From Chryseobacterium pennipullorum (lineage in GTDB: Bacteria > Bacteroidota > Bacteroidia > Flavobacteriales > Weeksellaceae), in NCBI RefSeq assembly GCF_003384725.1, contig NZ_QNVV01000010.1:1-64000 (forward strand): a stretch of DNA of 64,000 nucleotides, written 5' to 3'. This document shows, piece by piece, positions 28,111-36,047 of the stretch (its first letter is position 1; each line of letters opens with the position of its first letter). Below the pieces are notes generated by a model that was not told where the DNA came from, searched no databases, and saw only the letters and a program-made list of their open reading frames with translations. Made by a program: the position numbers and the translations under genes.

Positions 28111-28401
28111 CTACGCCATTTCTTTTTTCTTGATTAGTAGCTTTTTAGCTGTATCAACACAAAGATCCAGACTTTCCTCAAAACTTGCCGAGGTCTTTTT
28201 TACAACAATATCATCACCCGGAACGGCTAAAATAAGCTCGGTTGTTTTATTAACTTTATCCGCGTTGTTTTCTACTTTAAGAAAAACTTTACACTCCTGA
28301 ATTTTATCATAGAAGGTGTCTAGTTTGCTAACTTTTTTGTCGATGTGTGATTCTAGTGGTTCGTGTGGAGTTAAACCAATTGATTGTACTGTGATCTTCA
28401 T
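28111..28401 (-). CDS. hpf: ribosome hibernation-promoting factor, short form
   Basis: This 96-residue protein has the HPF/YfiA fold: starts MKITVQSIGLTPHEPLESHIDKKVSKLD, with basic residues grouped near the C-terminus (KKLLIKKKE). Such proteins bind the 30S decoding centre and inactivate ribosomes in stationary phase. Lacking the long C-terminal dimerisation domain, it is the short type. Its start overlaps the stop of the recombinase gene by 4 bp (ATGA), which indicates translational coupling. This gene order is common in Flavobacteriia. Confidence 0.9.
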   Translation of the reverse strand: MKITVQSIGLTPHEPLESHIDKKVSKLDTFYDKIQECKVFLKVENNADKVNKTTELILAVPGDDIVVKKTSASFEESLDLCVDTAKKLLIKKKEMA

Positions 28402-29288
28402 AATTCTTCTTTTTTTGATGCTCGAGGATGAGCCTGATTAAACACTTTTTTCAATTGTTCAATATTAGCATTCGTATATACTTGAGTACTGGCAAGACTG
28501 GAATGCCCTAATATTTTTTTTACTTTGGAGATCTCCGCCCCATTATCCAATACGTGAGTAGCAAAGCTATGCCGAAGGATATGAGGACTTTTTTTTTCTT
28601 TTGTTGTTACAAGACTAAGGTACTTATTAACTACCACATAAACAAATTTTTCGTTGAGTTTTTTCCCCTTCCTGTTTACAAAAAAATATGATTTATATTC
28701 TGTTTCCGGTTTTCTTATTTCCCGGTAGCTTTTCAGAAGCCCGGACAGATCTTCGGATATGGGAACGACCCGTTCTTTATTTCCCTTTCCAATTATTTTT
28801 AATTCATTATTGCTTACATCAACATTCTCAAATATCAGGCCACAAAGCTCAGCTTTTCGCATCCCGGTCTGATATAGAACTTCCATGATACATTTCTCCA
28901 ACAGATCATGCACCTGCTCAAAAATCCGTGCATTAAGATCGCTCATTTCTTCTTTTGACATAGGAATTTGCTTCTCTGCATAAAATTTCAGGGAAGAAAT
29001 ACCTTCAGTAGGAGAAACTTTAATTTCACCTATTTTTAAAAGGAAAAGATAGAAGCTCCGGAGCGATGACAATTTTCGATTGATGCTTCGTTTTGAAATA
29101 TCATGCTCACTGAGATCTACAATAAAATTCCGGATTACTTTTTTGTCTGCTTTGGAAATATCTTCTGATGACTCTGTTCTCAGATAGAAACAGGAAAAGT
29201 CAGCAAGATCTTTTTTGTAACTTGTAATGGTATGGGGAGAATACCTCTTTTCGAATTGCAAATATTCTAAAAATTTATCCAACATCAC
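28398..29288 (-). CDS. XerC/XerD-type tyrosine recombinase
   Basis: This 296-residue protein has an N-terminal SAM-like core-binding domain (residues about 1-85: FLEYLQFEKRYSPHTITSYKKDL) and a C-terminal catalytic domain with the expected residues: Arg in TGMRKAELCGL, HILRHSFATH (His and Arg), LGHSS (His) and the nucleophile Tyr in STQVYTN. Length and position (rpsU-xer-hpf) fit the chromosomal housekeeping XerC/D family that resolves chromosome dimers, rather than a phage integrase. No attachment site is evident. Which of XerC or XerD it is cannot be told from sequence reading alone. Confidence 0.9.
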   Translation of the reverse strand: MMLDKFLEYLQFEKRYSPHTITSYKKDLADFSCFYLRTESSEDISKADKKVIRNFIVDLSEHDISKRSINRKLSSLRSFYLFLLKIGEIKVSPTEGISSLKFYAEKQIPMSKEEMSDLNARIFEQVHDLLEKCIMEVLYQTGMRKAELCGLIFENVDVSNNELKIIGKGNKERVVPISEDLSGLLKSYREIRKPETEYKSYFFVNRKGKKLNEKFVYVVVNKYLSLVTTKEKKSPHILRHSFATHVLDNGAEISKVKKILGHSSLASTQVYTNANIEQLKKVFNQAHPRASKKEEL

Positions 29289-29367
29289 TTTAGGTATGAA
29301 AATAAAAATTCACTTCTCAAATATAAGAATTTAAGAAGTGAATTAATATGTGTTTAAGAAAAAATTC

Positions 29368-29565
29368 TTAAGCCTGCTCTTCCTTACTAAGCGCTCTTTG
29401 CTTGTAAGCAGCTTTCAACTTAGATTGTCTCAAAGTTACAGAAGGCTTGATAAACGCTTGTCTAGATCTTAATTGACGAACAGTACCTGTTTTATCAAAT
29501 TTTCTCTTGTATTTCTTTAAAGCTCTGTCGATGGATTCACCATCTTTAACTGGAATTATTAACAT
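29368..29565 (-). CDS. rpsU: 30S ribosomal protein S21
   Basis: This is a small basic protein of 65 residues with the S21 pattern (IIPVKDGESIDRALKKYKRKFDKTG, then RSRQAFIKPS and a Lys/Arg-rich tail). It sits on the platform of the 30S subunit near the 3' end of 16S rRNA. In Bacteroidota S21 has been linked to the unusual initiation without Shine-Dalgarno sequences. It is the first gene before xer and hpf, with a promoter just upstream. Confidence 0.96.
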   Translation of the reverse strand: MLIIPVKDGESIDRALKKYKRKFDKTGTVRQLRSRQAFIKPSVTLRQSKLKAAYKQRALSKEEQA

Positions 29566-29588
29566 ATTTTACATCTCATTTTGGATTG

Positions 29589-29618
29589 CAAAAGTAGACA
29601 TTTTTTCTTACAACACAA
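29589..29618 (-). promoter_or_regulatory. Bacteroidota-type promoter of rpsU
   Basis: On the minus strand TACTTTTG (-7, at 29589-29596) is preceded by TTTG (at 29615-29618) with an 18-bp spacer, about 25 bp upstream of the rpsU start. Leader length is therefore very short. Confidence 0.65.
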
Positions 29619-29844
29619 AAAAATATGATCATAAACAATATTTTACCACTTGGCTGCACATCAGAAATATTGTATTGAAAGGCATTGACAAAGACAATAT
29701 TTTTTATCCACAATCTACAAACACCGCATATATAACCACTGAGCATATCAACTTCTATGTCTTACATCCATTGAGTTTAACATATTTTAAAAGCCTGTTA
29801 GTACAAAAACAATCCTTTATAATGATATATATAACAAAAAGCCT

Positions 29845-29852
29845 TATCTTTG
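29845..29852 (+). promoter_or_regulatory. -7 box of the tmRNA promoter
   Basis: TATCTTTG matches TAnnTTTG and lies 17 bp before the predicted 5' end of tmRNA. A clear -33 box is not seen. The remaining 29619-29844 is AT-rich with no gene I can support. Confidence 0.55.
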
Positions 29853-29868
29853 CAGTCACTTTATTCAT

Positions 29869-30268
29869 GGGGTTGACTGGTTTCGACAGCAAGACCAATG
29901 GGTAAGTAAGCATGCAGAGAACCGTAGCGCGATCTCTATAATCCCTTGCTACAAAATTTTAACTGGCAACGAAGAGTTCGCTCTTGCAGCTTAATATCGA
30001 AGTATAGTAGATCAAGCGTTTTCCCGAAGATTTCAGTAGGGAAGCAAGATATTCCACAAACGCTCTGTTCTGCGGCGTTTGATCCTGGAATATAGGAATG
30101 CAGAAATAAGGCTTCAGAAGCTTCGGCTGAAACTCGAAAATCTTAGAAGATAAGCTGGATGTTAGGTGTCTATCCTCTGCCTCCAGTCGAAAAACCAATG
30201 GTAGAATAAGCATGTAGAAAGCTTATGTATTGCTTGTTTGGACGAGGGTTCGAATCCCTCCAACTCCA
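29869..30268 (+). ncRNA. ssrA: transfer-messenger RNA
   Basis: The 5' end GGGGTTGACTGGTTTCGACAG and the 3' end with TTCGAATCCCTCCAACTCC form the tRNA-like domain, and the two ends pair as an acceptor stem (one G-U). The tag frame at 29965-29994 reads G-N-E-E-F-A-L-A-A then TAA, with the ALAA degradation signal; the resume codon is probably GGC at 29965. Length is about 400 nt. The four-pseudoknot core lies between. CCA is not encoded. tmRNA with SmpB frees stalled ribosomes and tags the incomplete protein for proteolysis. Confidence 0.95.
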
Positions 30269-30292
30269 CTTACATAACGGATGCAAATCAGT

Positions 30293-30328
30293 AAAAACAC
30301 TTTTTATCAATGATAAAAAGTGTTTTTT
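30293..30328 (+). terminator. terminator after tmRNA
   Basis: A 16-bp almost perfect palindrome (AAAACACTTTTTATCA with its complement) ends in a T run at 30322-30328. Nothing else is evident in 30329-30600 apart from AT-rich sequence. Confidence 0.85.
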
Positions 30329-30642
30329 ATTTTGACGCTGGTTCATTGTTTGTGAATATCGCGGGTGAAGAAGATACCATATCAATTAAGATTTGCATGA
30401 CAATACAATCTTAATGAGCAAAAATGCCAATTGACTCTTTATCTGCCACCAATAAAGATAAGCTTATGACAGGCCACATAAACTCAAGCGATATTTTCTT
30501 CCTGCGCTTAAAATAATCTATTCACCTTTGCATTCTCAGTAAATTTTCCTTTTAATGGGGAAGCTTATTTTATACCATTGTGATTCACATCATAAACTTT
30601 CTATTTTTTGATCATTAAGTTTGATCTCACCAAATCATTATT

Positions 30643-30834
30643 ATGAAAAATCTAGTATTATGTGTATTCCTGTTATACACTCTGTTGTCATGTAAAAAAT
30701 CCGAAACACAGTACATCAATCAAGACAATAAAAAAGAAACAGTCAATGACAAGGCTTCGAATACCATCCACACCTTACCCGAAACCGCCGATACGATGCG
30801 GATGAGTAACGACAGTGCCACCGTGAAAAACTAA
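30643..30834 (+). CDS. small lipoprotein of unknown function
   Basis: This 63-residue protein has a lipoprotein signal peptide (MKNLVLCVFLLYTLLSC, lipidated Cys17) followed by a short, hydrophilic, Asn/Thr/Asp-rich tail without a recognisable domain. A TAAGTTTG box (30616-30623) just upstream fits a Bacteroidota -7 element, giving a very short leader. It is 32 bp before the cyanophycinase-like genes on the same strand and may be in their transcript. The function is unknown. Confidence 0.6.
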   Translation: MKNLVLCVFLLYTLLSCKKSETQYINQDNKKETVNDKASNTIHTLPETADTMRMSNDSATVKN

Positions 30835-30866
30835 TGATAAATAATCGCTCATTTTAAATTGCATCT

Positions 30867-31685
30867 ATGATCCCAAAAGGCAGACTCATTATCATTGGAG
30901 GTGATAACGCTGATGAACATGAAAGAGAATCACCACAGTACCAGTCTTTCTCACAAATTTCCCGGTTACTATCGGATAAAAAAGATGACCGTTTTGAAAT
31001 AATTACGGCTTCAGAATCAATGGAAAGTATCCAAAAATACTTTTGTGAAATCTTATCGAAAGAAGGTTACAACAATTTTGACTTTATCCATGTACACAAA
31101 AATCATCATACAGAGGACTATACTTCAAGGATTCTTGAAGCCAAAATCGTCTTTTTTGCTGATTATGAGCAGAAAACTTACAATATTTTAGAAAATTCGG
31201 CGATACTGAAACTTTTAAATAAAAAATACCTGACAGAAGAAGATTTTACCATAGTTGGGATCAATTCGGGAGCAATGTGCATTTCAGGGCATATTTTAAA
31301 CGGATCAGGAACGGATACTGGGCTCGGCTTTATCAACAACTGTATTATTGACACGCAGTTTGACCATAAAACAAGATTCAAAGAATTGGTAAAAGCAATC
31401 CTTTCCCACCAAGAATGTTTAGGTCTGGGAATAACCGGCAGAATAGCATTAATTATAGAAAAGGGATACAAAGCTTCCTGCATAGGGAATGGTTCTATAA
31501 TTGTTGTCAATGCGAAAAATGTTAAAAATAAGAGATTTCGTGAAGGAGATTCCCTGTTTGCAAAATATCTTAAAGGGCATATTCTGACTGAAGGATGTAT
31601 GCTGAACTTGTTCAGCGGCGAACTGATCAAGGACAATGAGTTTAACTATAACTTAAATTTTATTAATAGAAATACGATTCAATAA
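30867..31685 (+). CDS. cyanophycinase-like protein lacking catalytic residues (predicted pseudoenzyme)
   Basis: This 272-residue protein aligns end to end with the next gene and with peptidase family S51 cyanophycinases: MIPKGRLIIIGG start, DRFEIIT, GxGF INNCIIDT region, ending in HILTEGC. The active-site positions are changed. The nucleophile motif GTSAGA is GINSGA (Ser to Asn, with a Ser one place later). The His of DTHF is Gln (DTQF), the following R-R-R becomes K-R-E, the Glu of GEDTAL is lost (GITGRIAL), and GGDQ is ADYEQ. The fold should be kept but hydrolysis of beta-Asp-Arg bonds is unlikely. It may be a partner or regulator of the active paralogue. It begins 23 bp upstream of it. Confidence 0.8.
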   Translation: MIPKGRLIIIGGDNADEHERESPQYQSFSQISRLLSDKKDDRFEIITASESMESIQKYFCEILSKEGYNNFDFIHVHKNHHTEDYTSRILEAKIVFFADYEQKTYNILENSAILKLLNKKYLTEEDFTIVGINSGAMCISGHILNGSGTDTGLGFINNCIIDTQFDHKTRFKELVKAILSHQECLGLGITGRIALIIEKGYKASCIGNGSIIVVNAKNVKNKRFREGDSLFAKYLKGHILTEGCMLNLFSGELIKDNEFNYNLNFINRNTIQ

Positions 31686-31707
31686 TTTAACAATAAAATA
31701 TAGAGAT

Positions 31708-32559
31708 ATGATGCCAAAAGGACAATTATTAATGATAGGGGGTAAAGAGGATAAGAATGGTAATAAGCCAGAAATAGAGGAAAAGAATAACAACTTCTCA
31801 CCTAACGAAATTCTTAAGTTTTTAGCAAAGTCAAAGGATGACCGGATTGAAGTGATTACTACAGCAAGCTCTGAACCCGAAAGTATAAAGGAAACTTACA
31901 CCAAAACTTTCCACGAAATAGGATATACAAATTTCGACTTTCTGGATATCTGTGATGAGCAGGTTCATACCGATTACCATCTGCAAAGAGTGGAAGCAGC
32001 AAAAACAGTTTTCTTTACTGGAGGTGACCAAAACCGCATTTGTGAACAGTTGAAACTATCTGTTCTCACGGATTTACTTCTCGAGAAGTATAACAATGAA
32101 GATGGTTTTATGATCGCAGGCACCAGCGCGGGCGCGATGTGTATGCCAGAAATCGTAATTCTTGAAGCTTTGAACGGTGAGGCCATTTTAGAGCACGATA
32201 TAGAATTGGGCTCTGGGCTTGGATTGCTCAATAATTGTATTGTTGATACTCATTTTGTACATCGGGCAAGATTTGGAAGATTAGCACACGCGGTTATTAT
32301 GCATCAGGATTGTTGGGGGATCGGTCTGGGGGAAGACACCGCTTTACTGATTGAGGAGGGCACTAGGGCCACCTGCATCGGATCAGGCATGGCATGGATT
32401 ATCAATGCAAAAAACCTTGGAAAAACCAATATCGAAACTGTAGAAAAAGGATTCCCGATTTATGCAGAAAACCTTAAAATCCACATTCTTACGGATCAAT
32501 GTAAGATTGACTTTAGTAAAAACGTATTCAAAGGAGTTTCCATAGGAAAAGAATCTTAG
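31708..32559 (+). CDS. cyanophycinase (peptidase family S51)
   Basis: This is a 283-residue protein with the full S51 signature: FFTGGDQNRI (Gln near substrate), AGTSAGAM (nucleophile Ser), LNNCIVDTHFVHRARFGRL (catalytic His and the three Arg that bind the substrate), GLGEDTAL (Glu). Cyanophycinases cut cyanophycin, the poly-Asp backbone with Arg side chains, to beta-Asp-Arg dipeptides. No cyanophycin synthetase or isoaspartyl dipeptidase is in the window, so the substrate could be imported or made by distant genes. No signal peptide is seen, so it is cytoplasmic. Its inactive-looking paralogue precedes it. Confidence 0.88.
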   Translation: MMPKGQLLMIGGKEDKNGNKPEIEEKNNNFSPNEILKFLAKSKDDRIEVITTASSEPESIKETYTKTFHEIGYTNFDFLDICDEQVHTDYHLQRVEAAKTVFFTGGDQNRICEQLKLSVLTDLLLEKYNNEDGFMIAGTSAGAMCMPEIVILEALNGEAILEHDIELGSGLGLLNNCIVDTHFVHRARFGRLAHAVIMHQDCWGIGLGEDTALLIEEGTRATCIGSGMAWIINAKNLGKTNIETVEKGFPIYAENLKIHILTDQCKIDFSKNVFKGVSIGKES

Positions 32560-32625
32560 AACATCCCAGACTATAGCATTTATATTCTATGGTCTCGCAC
32601 CTTAAATCCAAATCATTACAATAGT

Positions 32626-33393
32626 ATGAATGCAAGAAAAAATCTGAACCTCACTCTGAAAATCTGGAGACAAAAAAACAGGAATTCAAAAGGAAAATTC
32701 GAAATTTATAAAGTTTCAGATATTTCTACAGATGCTTCGTTTCTGGAAATGCTTGATATTTTAAATGAACAACTTATTGCTGCCGACAAAGAGCCCATCA
32801 CCTTTGACCATGACTGCAGGGAAGGAATCTGTGGAATGTGCTCTCTCTACATCAATGGCAGAGCACATGGTCCAGATACGGGAATTACGACTTGTCAGTT
32901 ACACATGAGAATGTTTACCAACGAGCAAACTATTGTCATTGAACCATGGAGAAGCGTTGCCTTTCCTGTTATTAAAGACCTGATTACCGACCGGAGTGCG
33001 TTTGACCGGATTATGGCTTCGGGAGGATTCATCTCGGCAAACACTTCAGGAAATACAATAGATGCCAATGCAATGCTTGTCCCAAAAGAAAATGCCGATA
33101 AAGCAATGGATGCTGCAGCATGCATAAGCTGTGGAGCCTGTGTTGCATGCTGCCCCAACGGGGCTGCAATGCTTTTTGTAGGAGCCAAGGTTTCTCATTT
33201 TGCATTATTGCCCCAAGGAAGAATGGAGGCCAAAAGAAGAGTACTGAATATGGTAAAAGCAATGGACGAAGAAGGTTTTGGAAACTGCTCAGTAATCGGT
33301 GCATGCGAAGTGGAATGCCCAAAAGGAATATCACTGGACAATATTGCAAGGATGAACAGAGAATATATGTCAGCCTGGATGAGCAATGAATAA
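32626..33393 (+). CDS. SdhB/FrdB-type iron-sulfur protein without SdhA or SdhC neighbours
   Basis: This 255-residue protein has all three cluster motifs of succinate dehydrogenase/fumarate reductase iron-sulfur subunits: [2Fe-2S] CREGICGMC with the later Cys in TTCQL (residues about 60-95), [4Fe-4S] [12 protein letters not shown] (about 165-176) and [3Fe-4S] [14 protein letters not shown]. Cysteines are complete, so electron transfer is feasible. SdhA and the membrane anchor are missing beside it; it stands between cyanophycinase and an epimerase. It may be an extra copy that pairs with a flavoprotein encoded elsewhere or a dehydrogenase of a different substrate. Stop overlaps the next gene by 8 bp. 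Confidence 0.85.
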   Translation: MNARKNLNLTLKIWRQKNRNSKGKFEIYKVSDISTDASFLEMLDILNEQLIAADKEPITFDHDCREGICGMCSLYINGRAHGPDTGITTCQLHMRMFTNEQTIVIEPWRSVAFPVIKDLITDRSAFDRIMASGGFISANTSGNTIDANAMLVPKENADKAMDAAACISCGACVACCPNGAAMLFVGAKVSHFALLPQGRMEAKRRVLNMVKAMDEEGFGNCSVIGACEVECPKGISLDNIARMNREYMSAWMSNE

Positions 33394-34429
33394 CAAAGGA
33401 AAAACAAATTCAACACTTAATGAAATGGTTTTGGTTACAGGCGCTACGGGGATGCTAGGCAGAGTTGTCATGTTGGAACTTCTGAATAGGGGTAAAAAGG
33501 TACGTGCTATAAAAAGACCTTCCAGCAACTTAAAGGAGGTAAGAAAATCATTTGAATACTATTCTTCCGAAAACACCATACTTTTCAATCAGATAGAATG
33601 GATCGATGCGGATTTATTTGATAAAAAAGGATTGAGGGAAGCAATACTTGGGGTAGAAGAAGTCTATCATTGTGCTGCCAAAGTAAGCTATGACCAGACA
33701 GACTATGAAGAAGTAAACAAGGTCAATATTGAGGGAACTGAAAATATATTAGAGATAAGTAAGCAGTTATATGTGAAAAAATTCCTTTACGTAAGCTCTT
33801 CGCTTATTTTTACTACGGAAAAAGAAAAAATGATTGGTGAAAATGCAGCTTTTATTGATGGAAAGAAAAACACCATCTATGCCGCTTCCAAATACAAAGC
33901 TGACAAAGCTGTATGTCTGGCTTCTGCGGCTGGATTAAATACCATTATCATTAATCCGGGGATGATTATAGGCAGTGGCAACTGGGAGAAGAGCAGTGGA
34001 GAGCTCTTAAAAATATTTATGAATGCTCCTTATACCTTTTCTGGCGGCTGCGGCTGTGTAGATGTAAGAGATGTAGCGAAAATTGCAGTTGAATTAATGG
34101 ATCAGAACGTCTTCGGCGAACGGTTTCTTATTGTTTCAGAAAACAGAAAATATAAAGAACTATCAGACCTGATAAAAAAGATGCTGGGCAAAAGAAAATC
34201 CTGGGTATTACCTCAATTTTTTTTAAGCATAGGCCGCCTTTTAAATATTATTTCCAGAGGATCGCTTCCAGGATTAAGAATGCTAACAAGACCCAATATA
34301 GAATTCTTAACATCTTTTCAAAGGATATCCAATGATAAAGTTGTCCGAATGCTGAACTATCATTTCATTACAGTAGAACAAAGTATTTTATTTCACATTA
34401 ATAATTTTCTGAATGAGAAGAAAGGATAA
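33386..34429 (+). CDS. NAD-dependent epimerase/dehydratase family protein (extended SDR)
   Basis: This 347-residue protein of the extended short-chain dehydrogenase type has the nucleotide-binding motif [10 protein letters not shown] (residues about 16-25), a DADLFD acid, the substrate-side YVSSSLIF, the catalytic YAASK (Tyr and Lys four apart) and IINPGMIIG. The C-terminal part is longer and more hydrophobic than in simple epimerases ([15 protein letters not shown]), as in 3-beta-hydroxysteroid dehydrogenase-like relatives. The first ATG overlaps the SdhB gene by 8 bp; a start at residue 13 (MVLVTG, 33422) is possible. The substrate cannot be assigned from sequence. Confidence 0.8.
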   Translation: MNNKGKTNSTLNEMVLVTGATGMLGRVVMLELLNRGKKVRAIKRPSSNLKEVRKSFEYYSSENTILFNQIEWIDADLFDKKGLREAILGVEEVYHCAAKVSYDQTDYEEVNKVNIEGTENILEISKQLYVKKFLYVSSSLIFTTEKEKMIGENAAFIDGKKNTIYAASKYKADKAVCLASAAGLNTIIINPGMIIGSGNWEKSSGELLKIFMNAPYTFSGGCGCVDVRDVAKIAVELMDQNVFGERFLIVSENRKYKELSDLIKKMLGKRKSWVLPQFFLSIGRLLNIISRGSLPGLRMLTRPNIEFLTSFQRISNDKVVRMLNYHFITVEQSILFHINNFLNEKKG

Positions 34430-34437
34430 TCTTCTAT

Positions 34438-34821
34438 TTATCTCTTAAATGAATCATAAAATAAGTCCAGTAAGAAAAAAAATAGAAGCTGAAAAAAGCC
34501 ATCAATAACATATACCCATCTGATAACTTTCGCGAAAAATAGTACACATCTATTCCTAATAATCCTAAACAAACAGAGCATTACCGATATAACTATGATT
34601 GTATCCTTTTTGTCACTAAAAGTCAGATACATTAAAAGAAAACAATAAGGTTAAAGTAAAACACCCACAGTTTTTACAAGCCAGAGGTCCGTTTTCTCTC
34701 CGGTCACCGCCATGAAACTACCAATGTGTGCCAGTGGCCATACCGTGGTAATAAAATAGTAAATTGTCTGAATAAGTGGAAAAATTTTATACTTTTTCAT
34801 ATGGTAGGGAAACGAAACCAT
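34438..34821 (-). pseudogene. small membrane protein gene split by an in-frame stop
   Basis: One minus-strand frame reads through from the ATG at 34819-34821 (or 34798-34800, MKKYKIF) to the TAA at 34438, interrupted only by a TAA at 34651-34653. Upstream of the stop it encodes IQTIYYFITTVWPLAHIGSF and VTGEKTDLWLVKTVGVLL, a pattern I know from small four-helix membrane proteins of unknown function. Downstream it continues with helices (VISVMLCLFRI) and WVYVIDGFFQLL, the expected C-terminal part. The single nonsense codon makes this a recent pseudogene or a sequencing error. Confidence 0.6.
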
Positions 34822-34861
34822 ACAGTTATAAGGTTTCGTTAGTACTGTCATTAATATTTCA

Positions 34862-35266
34862 TCATTCCAATAATACGGTCCGAAAGATCTTGTGATAAAT
34901 TTCTCTGCAACAACATATACTGGTAATACAAACGGTCCGATAATGCTTTGCATAAAGCAGCATAGAGCTGAGGGTATATATCAAGCATGCATAACGCACC
35001 CTCAAAACAGAGCAGGATTCTAAGGTAATGGCATTTATCAGATATGTCTTATCTGTAAAAAGTAATGAGTCTACAAAGTTCTGGCCTTCAGAAATAATAT
35101 TTTGCACAAACTCCTTTCCATTTTCTGTAAAGTTGCTGAGCTTTTCCTTACCTTTCACAACCCGATAATAATAGGGTATACCGCCTTCCTTAAAAATTAC
35201 TTCTCCGGGATTGTACTCCTTTATTTCAGCTCATGCTGAGTATAAAAAATTTTCGCTGATAACCAT
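34862..35266 (-). pseudogene. decayed Crp/Fnr-family regulator (cyclic-nucleotide-binding domain remnant)
   Basis: From the ATG at 35264-35266 the frame starts MVISENFLYSA, meets a TGA, then continues as a clear cNMP-binding domain: EYNPGEVIFKEGG, YRVVKGKEKLSNFTENGKEF, NIISEGQNFVDSLLFTD and NAITLESCSVL. After that the similarity is lost and no helix-turn-helix follows. So the sensor half is recognisable, but it is interrupted once and lacks the DNA-binding half. It lies beside the cbb3-type oxidase operon, where Fnr-type regulators commonly occur, and may have regulated it formerly. Confidence 0.65.
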
Positions 35267-35365
35267 AATACTTTGTTTTTGATGTTACTTAAAATTTCAA
35301 AATACAATCACCTCAGTAAAAATTATTGCATCACCAGGCGATACTGCTTTATAATGTAATTTCAA

Positions 35366-35773
35366 TTATTGAATATTGGCACTTGTAACTTCATAATAAA
35401 GAGCCCATCCGATAAATAAAATAATAATGATCCAGATCCAGAAAGGAATCGTCTGTGGTGTTTCACTTCCGGTGATGATAAAACTTTTCTGATTTCCCTT
35501 GTCATAGGCGTTGATCATCAGTGATACTGTTCCGTCTACAACATCTTTATTTTTTAAACCCTCAATTCTGATGGCAGGGCCGTTAGCTACTGTAAAACTG
35601 ATATTCCTTATTCCCTCTCTCCCGGTAGGAGATTGGCTTACGATCTTCAGTATATGCTCTCCATCTGTTAATTTCTTCGTATCCAGGTCAAAGACAATCG
35701 GAGTATCGAGCTCCGCAATAGGAACGGAATCATCATCTACAAAAAGAAAAATTTTGCTACTGTCCTTAGTCAT
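35366..35773 (-). CDS. cbb3-cluster membrane protein with Ig-like ectodomain
   Basis: This 135-residue protein has no N-terminal signal but one C-terminal transmembrane segment (residues about 108-128, FWIWIIIILFIGWALYY). The remainder is beta-strand rich with features of an immunoglobulin-like domain (DLDTKKLTDGEHILKIVS, GIRNISFTVANGPAIRI). It is the last gene of the oxidase operon, 11 bp after the small membrane protein gene. A structural or assembly role for the oxidase is inferred from context only. Confidence 0.6.
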   Translation of the reverse strand: MTKDSSKIFLFVDDDSVPIAELDTPIVFDLDTKKLTDGEHILKIVSQSPTGREGIRNISFTVANGPAIRIEGLKNKDVVDGTVSLMINAYDKGNQKSFIITGSETPQTIPFWIWIIIILFIGWALYYEVTSANIQ

Positions 35774-35784
35774 GTGGTTTCATT

Positions 35785-36045
35785 TTACTGTAAAAAAGTA
35801 TATTTGATATGGCTTTTATCCTTTTCACCTGGCTTTACCAGATATTTAACTGAATAAAAGAATGCAAGCAATGTTATTAAAATAACAATCCCCACAATAA
35901 ACCAGTCCCAGTCACTTTCCGGTCCGGTTCCGTGTGTCAATTCCTTTGTGATTTCCGGCTGTTGACTTTTACAGGCGTCACAAGCTGAAATATATGTTGC
36001 AGATAACATTAGAACTAATGCTATTACTTTCTCTGAAATTTTCAT
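35785..36045 (-). CDS. small membrane protein of the cbb3-type oxidase operon
   Basis: This 86-residue protein has an N-terminal signal-like segment with a possible lipobox (ATYISAC, Cys22), a short CDACKSQQ stretch, and a transmembrane segment (residues about 48-68). It starts 2 bp after the cytochrome subunit gene, so it is part of that operon. Its size and place suggest a CcoQ-like accessory subunit, but sequence similarity to CcoQ is not visible. The function is unproven. Confidence 0.6.
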   Translation of the reverse strand: MKISEKVIALVLMLSATYISACDACKSQQPEITKELTHGTGPESDWDWFIVGIVILITLLAFFYSVKYLVKPGEKDKSHIKYTFLQ

Positions 36046-36047
36046 AT

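Noticed and set aside
28398..29288. Tyrosine recombinase as integrase of a mobile island with the adjacent tRNAs as attachment sites
   Set aside because: The gene lies in the conserved rpsU-xer-hpf order, has XerC/D length, and I see no direct repeat of a tRNA 3' end in the window.
29959..30385. Two minus-strand open frames (84 and 71 codons)
   Set aside because: They lie across the tmRNA gene and its terminator; the RNA explains the sequence.
34822..34953. N-terminal part of a 100-codon frame (MQSIIGP start) as part of the small membrane protein
   Set aside because: This part overlaps the Crp/Fnr remnant in another frame and lacks similarity; the membrane protein more likely starts at 34821 or 34800.
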